This document shows, in pieces, positions 34,180-41,860 of a stretch of 41,864 nucleotides of DNA. The stretch is from an uncultured Burkholderiales bacterium (GTDB lineage Bacteria; Pseudomonadota; Gammaproteobacteria; Burkholderiales; Burkholderiaceae_C). The stretch covers positions 1 through 41,864 of the forward strand of contig CAIKNE010000088.1 in assembly GCA_903828695.1 (NCBI GenBank). The letters are read 5' to 3'. A program made the position numbers and the translations under genes. Each line of letters opens with the position of its first letter. Positions within the stretch are counted from its first letter, which is position 1. Under the pieces are notes generated by a model that worked only from the letters and a program-made list of their open reading frames with translations, did no database searches and was not told where the DNA came from.

Positions 34180-36600
34180 ATGTCTGGACACTTATCCCTG
34201 CCCCCCGAGCCGATTGACTTGCCCCTACTCCCACTGCGTGATGTTGTGGTATTTCCACATATGGTTATTCCATTATTTGTAGGCAGACCCAAAAGTATCA
34301 AGGCCTTAGAGTCTGCCATGATCGCGGAGCGCCGGATCATGTTGGTTGCTCAAAAAACGGCTGCCAAAGATGAGCCCGCTGTTGATGATATGTTTGAGGT
34401 CGGTTGTGTATCAACCATTTTGCAAATGCTCAAACTACCTGACGGTACAGTAAAGGTGCTCGTTGAAGGTCAACAAAGAGCGTTGGTAAACAAGATTGAA
34501 GAGGGCGAGTCTCACTTTAGCGCAAACGTAACCCCGATTGAGCTGGACGCCTCATCCCAGGGCGAAAATGAGATAGAAGCACTGCGCCGCGCTGTCATGC
34601 AGCAGTTCGATCAATACGTCAAGCTCAATAAAAAAATCCCTCCAGAGATTTTGACGTCCATTGCAAGTATTGATGATGCAGGGCGCCTAGCGGACACGAT
34701 TGCTGCACATTTGCCGCTTAAGCTGGATAACAAACAGATCATCTTGGATCTCTCTAGTATCAAAGCGCGTCTTGAAAATCTCTTCACTCAACTTGAGCGA
34801 GAGGTAGACATTTTGAACGTCGATAAGAAGATTCGTTCAAGAGTAAAGCGCCAAATGGAGAAAAATCAGCGCGATTTTTATTTGAACGAGCAAGTCAAGG
34901 CCATTCAAAAGGAGCTCGGCGAAGGCGAGGAAGGTGCGGATATAGAAGAGATTGAGAAGAAAATTAAAACCGCAAAGATGCCTGCAGAAGCTCGTAAAAA
35001 GGCAGAGGCTGAGTTGAAAAAGCTAAAGCTTATGTCTCCCATGTCAGCAGAAGCAACCGTGGTTCGTAATTACATCGATGTATTGGTTAATTTGCCATGG
35101 GCAAAGAAGACTAAGATCAAGCACGATCTTCCCTTTGCAGAGGAGGTCTTGAACGAGGATCACTACGGACTTGAGAAAGTTAAGGACCGTATCCTTGAGT
35201 ATCTTGCTGTACAAAAGCGTGTTGATAAACTCAAGGCACCCATCCTTTGTTTGGTAGGGCCTCCCGGCGTTGGTAAGACATCGCTTGGGCAATCCATTGC
35301 TAAAGCGACCGGTCGTAAGTACGTGCGTATGGCGCTAGGCGGGATGCGCGATGAAGCCGAGATCAGGGGTCATAGAAGAACTTACATCGGTGCTTTGCCT
35401 GGAAAAGTTCTTCAAAGTCTGACGAAGGTGAGCGCTCGCAATCCACTCTTCTTGTTGGATGAAATTGACAAGTTAGGTTCAGATTTCAGGGGTGATCCTT
35501 CAAGTGCTTTGCTTGAGGTGCTTGATCCCGAGCAAAACCACACCTTTAATGATCACTACGTTGAAGTTGACTTTGATTTGAGTGATGTTATGTTTGTGGC
35601 CACTTCGAACTCAATGAATATTCCATCTGCATTGCTCGATAGGATGGAGGTCATTAGGCTGTCGGGTTACACCGAGGACGAAAAGGTCAACATTGCACAG
35701 AAATATCTTTTCCCCAAACAGTTGAAAAACAACGGATTGAAGGAGAGTGAACTCAGTTTCTCTGAGGAGTCCTTGGTTGATGTTGTAAGGTATTACACAA
35801 GAGAGGCTGGCGTAAGATCACTTGAGCGTGAGATATCTAAAGTTTGTCGCAAAGTAGTGAAAGCTATTCAATTGGGTGAGATGAAGGCGCAGGTCAAAGT
35901 CACACCAGAAAATTTGAATGATTTCCTGGGTGTACGCAAGTACAACTATGGACGCGCAGAGCAGCAAAATCAGGTTGGACAAGTGGTTGGTTTAGCCTGG
36001 ACAGAGGTGGGGGGAGATTTACTCACCATCGAGTCCGCCATGATGCCTGGTAAAGGCACCATCACACGTACTGGATCCTTGGGTGACGTGATGAAGGAGT
36101 CAGTGGAGACGGCTAGAACAGTTGTTCGTTCACGCTCCAAGATACTGGGTATAAAAGATGAGGCCTTTGAGAAAAAGGATATTCATATCCATGTACCCGA
36201 TGGGGCAACGCCCAAAGACGGTCCAAGTGCTGGGGTTGCTATGACGATTGCAATCGTTTCAACATTGACCAACATACCCGTTCGCAGCGATGTTGCAATG
36301 ACGGGTGAGATTACGCTCAGAGGTGAGGTAACGGCTATTGGCGGATTAAAAGAGAAGCTTTTAGCAGCGCTGAGAGGCGGAATTAAAACGGTTCTTATTC
36401 CTGAAGAAAACGTGAAAGATCTTCAAGAAATCCCCGAGAACGTTAAGAACGGCTTGGAGATCATCCCAGTCAAATGGATTGATAAAGCCCTTGAGATAGC
36501 GCTGGTTCGTATGCCAACTCCTCTCACCGATGAGGAAATTGCCAGTCCGGTAGTGGCATCTGAGCCGCCAAAGACTGAATCTAGTGCTGTTAAGCATTAA
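34180..36600 (+). CDS. lon: ATP-dependent protease La (Lon)
   Basis: Lon is a cytoplasmic AAA+ serine protease that degrades misfolded and regulatory proteins. The 806-residue protein has the N-terminal substrate domain (LPLLPLRDVVVFPHMVIPLFVGR), a coiled coil around residues 190-280, Walker A GPPGVGKT (360-367), and the proteolytic domain with the Ser683-Lys726 dyad (PKDGPSAGV and GGLKEKLLAA). It is the last gene of the tig-clpP-clpX-lon block. Confidence 0.97.
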   Translation: MSGHLSLPPEPIDLPLLPLRDVVVFPHMVIPLFVGRPKSIKALESAMIAERRIMLVAQKTAAKDEPAVDDMFEVGCVSTILQMLKLPDGTVKVLVEGQQRALVNKIEEGESHFSANVTPIELDASSQGENEIEALRRAVMQQFDQYVKLNKKIPPEILTSIASIDDAGRLADTIAAHLPLKLDNKQIILDLSSIKARLENLFTQLEREVDILNVDKKIRSRVKRQMEKNQRDFYLNEQVKAIQKELGEGEEGADIEEIEKKIKTAKMPAEARKKAEAELKKLKLMSPMSAEATVVRNYIDVLVNLPWAKKTKIKHDLPFAEEVLNEDHYGLEKVKDRILEYLAVQKRVDKLKAPILCLVGPPGVGKTSLGQSIAKATGRKYVRMALGGMRDEAEIRGHRRTYIGALPGKVLQSLTKVSARNPLFLLDEIDKLGSDFRGDPSSALLEVLDPEQNHTFNDHYVEVDFDLSDVMFVATSNSMNIPSALLDRMEVIRLSGYTEDEKVNIAQKYLFPKQLKNNGLKESELSFSEESLVDVVRYYTREAGVRSLEREISKVCRKVVKAIQLGEMKAQVKVTPENLNDFLGVRKYNYGRAEQQNQVGQVVGLAWTEVGGDLLTIESAMMPGKGTITRTGSLGDVMKESVETARTVVRSRSKILGIKDEAFEKKDIHIHVPDGATPKDGPSAGVAMTIAIVSTLTNIPVRSDVAMTGEITLRGEVTAIGGLKEKLLAALRGGIKTVLIPEENVKDLQEIPENVKNGLEIIPVKWIDKALEIALVRMPTPLTDEEIASPVVASEPPKTESSAVKH

Positions 36601-36648
36601 ATCATTCGAATTAAATTTTTTGATCGTTCATTTTTAAGTTACTTGGGT

Positions 36649-36654
36649 TATAAT
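36649..36654 (+). promoter_or_regulatory. -10 element of the tRNA-Gly gene
   Basis: A consensus TATAAT ends 10 bases before the mature 5' end of tRNA-Gly. TTCATT lies 16 bases upstream as a poor -35. Confidence 0.5.
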
Positions 36655-36664
36655 AATAATCCAC

Positions 36665-36740
36665 GCGGGAATAGCTCAGTTGGTAGAGCGCAACCTTGCC
36701 AAGGTTGAGGTCGCGAGTTCGAGCCTCGTTTCCCGCTCCA
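36665..36740 (+). tRNA. tRNA-Gly (anticodon GCC)
   Basis: A 76-base cloverleaf with acceptor GCGGGAA/TTCCCGC, D-arm AGCTCAGTTGGTAGAGC, anticodon arm CAACC-TTGCCAA-GGTTG (GCC at 36698-36700), T-loop TTCGAGC and encoded CCA. Confidence 0.97.
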
Positions 36741-36750
36741 TACCTCTACA

Positions 36751-36776
36751 AAGGGAAGCTTTTGCTTCCCTTTTTT
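36751..36776 (+). terminator. Intrinsic terminator after tRNA-Gly
   Basis: AAGGGAAGC and GCTTCCCTT form a perfect 9-bp stem with a TTTT loop and a following T-run, lying between the two tRNA genes. Confidence 0.9.
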
Positions 36777-36794
36777 ATCAGAGTTTGGGCTTAC

Positions 36795-36868
36795 GGCGCG
36801 GTAGCAAAGCGGTTATGCACCGGATTGCAAATCCGAGTAGGTCGGTTCGACTCCGGCCCGCGCCTCCA
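36795..36868 (+). tRNA. tRNA-Cys (anticodon GCA)
   Basis: A 74-base cloverleaf with acceptor GGCGCGG/CCGCGCC, anticodon loop TTGCAAA (GCA at 36827-36829), T-loop TTCGACT and encoded CCA. It follows the terminator of tRNA-Gly, so it must be read from incomplete termination or an unseen promoter. Its 3' end marks the change to accessory DNA. Confidence 0.96.
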
Positions 36869-37563
36869 TTACACACACATTGCACACGCTACGGCTCTAC
36901 CCAATTAACGGGGGATGGGCATTTATTAAACACGGTTGAATACTCCATTCCAACCACAGTGTGCCAAGACGCGCAGTCTGTAATTCTCGAAATTTTCGGT
37001 CGTGTTCTTCTGGGGTTAAAAGGACAAGGGAAGGACAGAATACCAGTTCTTTAAAACTGCATCAAGCATTTCGATCGACTATGCCGCGCTCCATGCGCAT
37101 ACTAGGTAATTTCAGGATTCTTAAGATCCCACCTTACCCCCACCCGTCCGTTTCGAGGTCGTCCTGTCCATACAGGTTAATCACTGTTCTGCAGTCGCAA
37201 TAAAAAATCCATTAGTCTTTGTCTAACGTTGTACATCAGGGCAGTTTGGGTATGTGACTCGGCAATGTTGGTTTGTGCGGCGCAGCATCCGTATAGTGGG
37301 TGGTGGAGTACCCCTTCAAAAATCCAGCGAGACCTGACCCCAGTACCCCGGCACCCCCCCCCAAATTGGAGTTGGTTCCATCCGTTTACTCTTTCACTGT
37401 GTGTTGGAAGAACGAATAGGCAGCCACGAAATTTACTTTTTAAACAAAGCGGTTCAGTGAAAGGCCTTGTTTGGACTCGAGCATACTTAGGGTTTGTCAC
37501 AGGATTGCAAAAGTTTATATATATAATATATTTATAAAAACAATATTTTTACCAAAGGATCTT
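36869..37563. other. Gene-poor junction between tRNA-Cys and the RiPP cluster
   Basis: About 695 bases with only short, unconvincing reading frames on both strands. A minus-strand stretch near 36970-37070 reads as a plausible protein piece interrupted by stops, so decayed coding DNA is possible. GACCTGACCCCAG at 37330-37342 resembles the GGGGTCAG(G/A)TC words that are frequent near transposase remnants. No integrase is recognised. The last 70 bases become very AT-rich and hold the cluster promoter. Confidence 0.5.
37494..37523 (+). promoter_or_regulatory. Likely promoter of the RiPP cluster
   Basis: TTGTCA (37494-37499) is followed 18 bases later by TATATA (37518-37523); a perfect TATAAT overlaps at 37522-37527. 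The region 37514-37540 is made of A and T only, which could also attract a silencer such as an H-NS-type (MvaT/Bv3F-like) protein. Confidence 0.5.
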
Positions 37564-39237
37564 ATGCAACTTGAAAATTCAATTTTTTACGAGAGGCAGC
37601 CTTGGGTAGCGCATCGTACCTTTACCCCTTCTGGGGATGATCCGCGTACTGTCTTATCTAACGATAAAGACCATGAGTTCCTCAGGTTAGATGGTAACGC
37701 TTCGCTTGCGTGGAAACTGATTGCAGAAGATGGAGTTGGCAACCCAAATGATGTTGCACAAAAACTTAGTGTTACTGTTTCCGAAGTTCAAGTTTTACTG
37801 GACGACTTGTTAAACGCAAATCTAATAAAAATTAGAGGGGTTGAAGATAAATACACATCTGAGGTTGATATAAATCCAAATCATGTCCCTTCTTCTGAAA
37901 GATATCATGCTGGTGGATACACAGAGCCATCTCCAGGTGGCAGCAATCTGGAGGCAGAATTTGAGTTTCAAGATTGGGCTTTATCACATGGATTTCTTTG
38001 GTCAGCTTTGTGGGAAATTACATTTAGATGTAACGAAGCATGTGTTCACTGCTTCAACCCTGGGGCAAGTCATTCAGAAGGGCAGCGTGCCTATCGTAAA
38101 ACTGAAGAGCTTGAGCGAGATGAATGGCTAAAACTTCTTGACGAATTTAAATCTTTAGGCGTCTTTCGCCTACTTTTAACAGGTGGTGAAGTGGCACTTC
38201 GAAAAGATTTTTTTGAAATTTTGGAGGCGTGCAATGAACGTGGATTTTCTGTAACTGTATTTACAAACGGGACTCTGTTTGATGCAGATGAAATTAACAG
38301 ACTGGCAAATTTTTATCCTCACCGAATTGAGTTGAGTTTGTACAGTCCAGAACCCGAGGTTCACGATCGGATAACACGACTAAAGGGATCATTTGAAAAA
38401 ACACGCAATTCGGCTCTTCAACTAAAACAATTGGGAGTAACGGTTGCAATAAAAATGTCGGTGATGGCTGAAACTATCAATTCAGTCATTGCCTTTAGAA
38501 CACTCTGTGATGAATGGGGTATTGAGCCGCAAGTTGATTACAACATGTCACCCGGTGTTGATGGTGCACGCGAACCACTTCTTGAATTGTTGCCTGCTCC
38601 TTTGGAGTTGATAAGGGCAGCGATGACTCCGGGAATGCCTTTATTTGCAGGGGTCGCTGGTGCTCCAAATAAAAGCGATTGGGTAGAAAGAAAAGCCAAC
38701 CCAATCTGTGGTGCGGGGCGTACTACTATGTCGATTTCACCAGAGGGACATATTTATCCTTGTAACAGTTTGCCAATCCATGTCGGTTCGACAAGGACAG
38801 AGGGTCTTACTTCAGTGTGGAAAAATTCTATTTCTGGGGGAGCCTTGGCCACAAAACCGAAAAGCGAGTTGTCTCAATGGCAATCGATTAAAGGTGCTGA
38901 TTACCGTGTGTGTGGATCTTTTGATCGTTGTGCATGGTGCCACAAGTGTCCCGGAATGGCCTTGCTCGAGAGTGGTGATGAGTTAGGGCCTTCGACAACC
39001 AACTGTAGAAACTCTGCAGCAAGAATGATCGCATTTGATCTTATTGAGAAAGGCCGAACGCCTCAAAGTATTTCTTCTTTAGACCTTGAACCGCTTCAGT
39101 TGAAATACGCTGAAAATATTCCTTTATGGGAGCCCAACTTTAGTGTCGAGTCAAAAATATCTTTAGAGTCACTTAAAAAGAGTTTGAAGAGCAGAACAAA
39201 AGCAACTGCTCTTGAAAAGGATCCCTTGTTGGGATAG
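37564..39237 (+). CDS. Radical SAM/SPASM peptide maturase with PqqD-like N-terminal domain
   Basis: The start was set at the ATG preceded by AAAGGA (37554-37559), giving 557 residues; upstream in-frame codons fall in the AT-rich promoter. Residues about 30-92 look like a PqqD-type precursor-binding domain (LRLDGNASLAWKLI, then a winged-helix-like LLDDLLNANLIKI). The radical SAM cluster motif is CNEACVHC (Cys156, 160 and 163), followed by LLTGGEVALRKDF. The C-terminal SPASM region has Cys382, 400, 450, 456, 459, 462 and 481, enough for two auxiliary iron-sulphur clusters. Such enzymes form crosslinks or epimerise residues in ribosomal peptides. It is the first gene of the cluster; its likely substrate is the 32-residue peptide encoded 40 bases downstream. 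Confidence 0.9.
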   Translation: MQLENSIFYERQPWVAHRTFTPSGDDPRTVLSNDKDHEFLRLDGNASLAWKLIAEDGVGNPNDVAQKLSVTVSEVQVLLDDLLNANLIKIRGVEDKYTSEVDINPNHVPSSERYHAGGYTEPSPGGSNLEAEFEFQDWALSHGFLWSALWEITFRCNEACVHCFNPGASHSEGQRAYRKTEELERDEWLKLLDEFKSLGVFRLLLTGGEVALRKDFFEILEACNERGFSVTVFTNGTLFDADEINRLANFYPHRIELSLYSPEPEVHDRITRLKGSFEKTRNSALQLKQLGVTVAIKMSVMAETINSVIAFRTLCDEWGIEPQVDYNMSPGVDGAREPLLELLPAPLELIRAAMTPGMPLFAGVAGAPNKSDWVERKANPICGAGRTTMSISPEGHIYPCNSLPIHVGSTRTEGLTSVWKNSISGGALATKPKSELSQWQSIKGADYRVCGSFDRCAWCHKCPGMALLESGDELGPSTTNCRNSAARMIAFDLIEKGRTPQSISSLDLEPLQLKYAENIPLWEPNFSVESKISLESLKKSLKSRTKATALEKDPLLG

Positions 39238-39239
39238 GC

Positions 39240-39260
39240 GGGGGATTCCCCCATTTTTTT
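39240..39260 (+). terminator. Intrinsic terminator/attenuator between maturase and precursor genes
   Basis: GGGGG (39240-39244), loop ATT and CCCCC (39248-39252) are followed by A and seven T. It begins 2 bases after the maturase stop codon and ends 4 bases before the ribosome binding site of the peptide gene. Confidence 0.75.
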
Positions 39261-39277
39261 ACTTAGGAGAAATCATC

Positions 39278-39376
39278 ATGAAAATTTCAATTCGCATTGG
39301 TTACAGCAAGCGTGCAATGTCAGGTTGCAGCCGTGGCAATGAAAATAGCTGCGGTATCGGAAATAAAAACGGCTAA
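39278..39376 (+). CDS. Putative RiPP precursor peptide (32 residues)
   Basis: An ATG preceded by a near-consensus AGGAGA (39265-39270, 7-base spacing) opens a 32-codon frame ending at TAA. The N-terminal part (MKISIRIGYSKRAM) is basic and could be a leader; the rest (SGCSRGNENSCGIGNKNG) is rich in Gly, Asn and Ser with two Cys (17 and 25). Arg is at 6, 12 and 19. The small size, position between the SPASM maturase and three modifying enzymes, and the best ribosome binding site in the cluster argue for a modified peptide. The next gene begins 8 bases later. I know of no family with this sequence; cleavage site and modifications are unknown. Confidence 0.72.
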   Translation: MKISIRIGYSKRAMSGCSRGNENSCGIGNKNG

Positions 39377-39383
39377 TTTCATT

Positions 39384-40250
39384 ATGCTGGGACACCCATT
39401 TCTGGACACTATTTTGAGGCGACTTGAATTAGTTCCAGTGAATGGGTACCCAAAAGTAATTTCTACATTTCACCGTAGATCGATAGCAGTAAAAACCCAA
39501 GAATTTGAAGACAAGCTATTTATAGTTAAGGGAATAGGGTGGTCTCATGGGCCGCCTTGGACATTTTTATCTCCAAAAGACGATCAACTCTATTTTGGGT
39601 TGATGGATAAAAATTCTGCAATTAGAGAGTTGAGAGTATCCAATTGGTTCCTCAATGCGGGAATACATTCAACTAGAGTAATAAAATACGAGGTTTTGAC
39701 GGAAAACGAATTGTTATTATTTGGTTTAAATCAAAAAACATCATTTAAAAATGGTAACCAGGTCTCCCCGGTTGTATTGGTTACAGAAAGTCTTTCTGCT
39801 TTCCGTGTTAATGACTTTACCCCTAGAAATCATAAAGACTGGTTAAAAGAGTTTTTGACTCATAATAAACCCACAGAATTAGAAGCTCAAGATATTAGAA
39901 ATTTCATAATAAATTTCGCAGAGAAATTAGTGCTGAATATCGAAAAATATCAGTCGCTAGGTGGGGTTAACGATACTTTATCTGCTGATAATGTAACCAT
40001 AGCTGGCGAAATTACTGACTTTGAATGGATTTATGTGCCTGGTGTTCCCCTGCCTGATGGATGGACTGATAAGTATTTGTTTGAACGGCAAGAAAAAGAG
40101 GCAATTTACTATATTGACATAATGTTAGCCCTTTGTGAAGGGCTTTCAGTGGATATCACAATCAGAGAATTGGCTTCTATTGGTTGCAAAAAATTGCAAA
40201 ATAATGCAATTGGATTTTCCAAATGTTTAATGCGAATTGCAAAAGGATAA
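39384..40250 (+). CDS. SelO/YdiU-like (pseudokinase-fold) protein
   Basis: The start at ATG 39384 (288 residues) avoids overlap with the peptide gene; in-frame TTG 39297 and ATG 39339 lie inside it. With this numbering the protein has VKGIGWSHGP (48-57), comparable to the KGAGRTPYSR lysine motif of SelO. It also has AIREL.....LNAGIHSTR (79-98), comparable to IRE...SEAM..LGIPTTR, an FRV segment (140-142), and SADNVTIAGEITDFEW (200-215), comparable to NTDNMSILGLTIDYG with its metal-binding Asn and Asp. SelO is an AMP-transferring pseudokinase of about 480 residues, so this is a much shortened, remote relative. The role in peptide maturation is inferred: nucleotidyl or phosphoryl transfer, or a partner protein. 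Confidence 0.6.
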   Translation: MLGHPFLDTILRRLELVPVNGYPKVISTFHRRSIAVKTQEFEDKLFIVKGIGWSHGPPWTFLSPKDDQLYFGLMDKNSAIRELRVSNWFLNAGIHSTRVIKYEVLTENELLLFGLNQKTSFKNGNQVSPVVLVTESLSAFRVNDFTPRNHKDWLKEFLTHNKPTELEAQDIRNFIINFAEKLVLNIEKYQSLGGVNDTLSADNVTIAGEITDFEWIYVPGVPLPDGWTDKYLFERQEKEAIYYIDIMLALCEGLSVDITIRELASIGCKKLQNNAIGFSKCLMRIAKG

Positions 40251-40252
40251 AG

Positions 40253-40978
40253 ATGGAATTTTATGAATTTAACCAAAGTAAAATTGAAGCTATTTTTCCT
40301 GATCCTAAGTATCTCCAAATACAACTTATTGAAAAGTTGAATGATGCTCATGTAGTTGAAGAGCCTTTTCCGCATATTTTTATTAATAATTTTTTACCTA
40401 ATGATCTTCGCGACTTACTATTAAATTCCGTTTCTGAACTGGAATTTAGAAAATACTATGAAGGTGCTGTCCCAGTTTTTCATTTGACAGAAAAATCTCC
40501 GGTACCTTTATTATTTTTCAAAAACTACATATTAGATGATTTATTAACTCCTTTTTTTAACTCTATCTTTAACGATAATGATTTTAAAAAAAATATTGAG
40601 TTAAAAAACACCTCTGAAAAAATTACTAAATTAGATAAAGTGGAATACGGAAGTATTTATTTTGCTAGAAATCCTCCTGGAGGCAAAATAAAAATGCACG
40701 TAGATGATAACTTTGCTAGTTTTCAATATGTCTTTTACTTTGGGTACAAAGATGGAGGTGTTGCACCTACTACAGATTTATTACTATATCCTCAATCAAA
40801 TATTGACGATTACTCGGCTGATTTAAATTCAAAGAATTATATTAATTATGGACCTACAAATAATGGTTTGCTTGTCTTTGTAAACACTCCAAGCTCATAT
40901 CATGGTTTATTAAGTCCTTTACATAAGGAGAGATTAACGCTTTGCGTCTCTGCCCATTATTATTATAAAAACACCTGA
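40253..40978 (+). CDS. 2-oxoglutarate/Fe(II)-dependent oxygenase
   Basis: The start at ATG 40253, 2 bases after the previous stop and preceded by AAAAGGA, gives 241 residues; ATG 40223 inside the previous gene is also in frame. The N-terminal EEPFPHIFINNFLPNDLRDLL is typical of prolyl-4-hydroxylase-like 2OG-Fe(II) enzymes. The iron facial triad is visible as His149-x-Asp151 (KMHVDD) and His217 (SSYHGLLSP), with the 2-oxoglutarate-binding Arg227 ten residues later (KERLTL). It should hydroxylate or otherwise oxidise a peptide side chain (inference from context). The gene is very AT-rich compared with the chromosome to the left. Confidence 0.8.
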   Translation: MEFYEFNQSKIEAIFPDPKYLQIQLIEKLNDAHVVEEPFPHIFINNFLPNDLRDLLLNSVSELEFRKYYEGAVPVFHLTEKSPVPLLFFKNYILDDLLTPFFNSIFNDNDFKKNIELKNTSEKITKLDKVEYGSIYFARNPPGGKIKMHVDDNFASFQYVFYFGYKDGGVAPTTDLLLYPQSNIDDYSADLNSKNYINYGPTNNGLLVFVNTPSSYHGLLSPLHKERLTLCVSAHYYYKNT

Positions 40979-40981
40979 TCA

Positions 40982-41860
40982 ATGTCAATCAAAATTGCTG
41001 ATGGTCAATTTGCAAGGCCTACATACATTATTGATGAGCACAACGAAGCATTCTTAGTTTGGTCGAATATATTTAATAGTATAGCTCCAACTAAGCGTCA
41101 TCTGATACATATTGATGAACACGCTGATTTCGGAATCCCATTCCTGACTAAACCAGTACCTGATCAATTTTCTACTAAAGAACAACTTGTTGACTTTACT
41201 TACAGGCAATTAACAATTGGAACTTTTTTAATTCCATCTGCTATTAGGAAATTTTTTTCTACTTTAATATGGATAAAACCATCTTCTCCAGTATCTTCTG
41301 CGCTTGAAAATATTTATATTAATTACAATCCGGAATTATGTAAAATTTCAGTTTTAAATAATCCAAATTATAATTGTACTCAACTTAAATATATTTCTAG
41401 TATTTGGCGGGATGAAATATTTAATTCTGATAATTGGATGCTTGATATTTGTCTTGATGCTTTTAATCCAAACGAAATCCTAACACCAGATCCATTTACT
41501 CTCGAAATCACAAAGATTGAATTTGAGAATTTAAACTATGATGATATTAATGTTTGGAATATGAGATATGGCGCCTCTGTCACTACAACAATTAAAGATA
41601 ATAGATATTATTTTAATTTAGATTTTTCAAAATGGAGTTCCCCGGAAAATATTAATTTAAATAGTAGTCTTGATAATAATTTGAAAAACTTCGAAGAATT
41701 TATAAATTCAACTTCAATTTTACCAGATGTTATTACCATTTGCCGATCCATCAGATCAGGACACACAAGGAGGGGTGAGGTTGAGTGGATACAAGAATTT
41801 ATTTTAAAAACATTAATGTATAAATATAAAGGTGGATTCAAGGACGAAGTGCAACGTTGA
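40982..41860 (+). CDS. UPF0489 family protein, putative peptide arginase
   Basis: This 292-residue protein of the UPF0489 family has the arginase-like fold. The first metal motif is HIDEHAD (His43, Asp45, His47, Asp49), preceded by the family-typical YIIDEHNEAFLVW. The second motif is WMLDICLDAF (Asp155, Asp159). Family member OspR turns peptide Arg into ornithine in landornamide biosynthesis; the peptide encoded here has three Arg. In the second motif the middle Asp of the usual DIDLD is Cys157, so metal binding may be altered. It follows the oxygenase by 3 bases, without a ribosome binding site, hence coupled. It is strongly AT-rich. The window ends just after its stop, so the cluster may continue. 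Confidence 0.78.
   Translation: MSIKIADGQFARPTYIIDEHNEAFLVWSNIFNSIAPTKRHLIHIDEHADFGIPFLTKPVPDQFSTKEQLVDFTYRQLTIGTFLIPSAIRKFFSTLIWIKPSSPVSSALENIYINYNPELCKISVLNNPNYNCTQLKYISSIWRDEIFNSDNWMLDICLDAFNPNEILTPDPFTLEITKIEFENLNYDDINVWNMRYGASVTTTIKDNRYYFNLDFSKWSSPENINLNSSLDNNLKNFEEFINSTSILPDVITICRSIRSGHTRRGEVEWIQEFILKTLMYKYKGGFKDEVQR

Noticed and set aside
36680-37054. Plus-strand frame after lon
   Set aside because: It translates across tRNA-Gly, a terminator and tRNA-Cys, so it is not a gene.
37177-37537. Opposed open frames in the gene-poor junction
   Set aside because: Atypical composition, no ribosome binding sites and no recognisable domain on either strand.
37471-37563. Upstream extension of the radical SAM protein
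   Set aside because: It lies in the AT-only promoter tract; ATG 37564 has the ribosome binding site and gives the expected domain start.
39297-39383. TTG start of the SelO-like gene inside the peptide gene
   Set aside because: No ribosome binding site, a rare start codon and low-quality sequence before residue 30; ATG 39384 right after the peptide stop is more likely, although ATG 39339 cannot be fully excluded.
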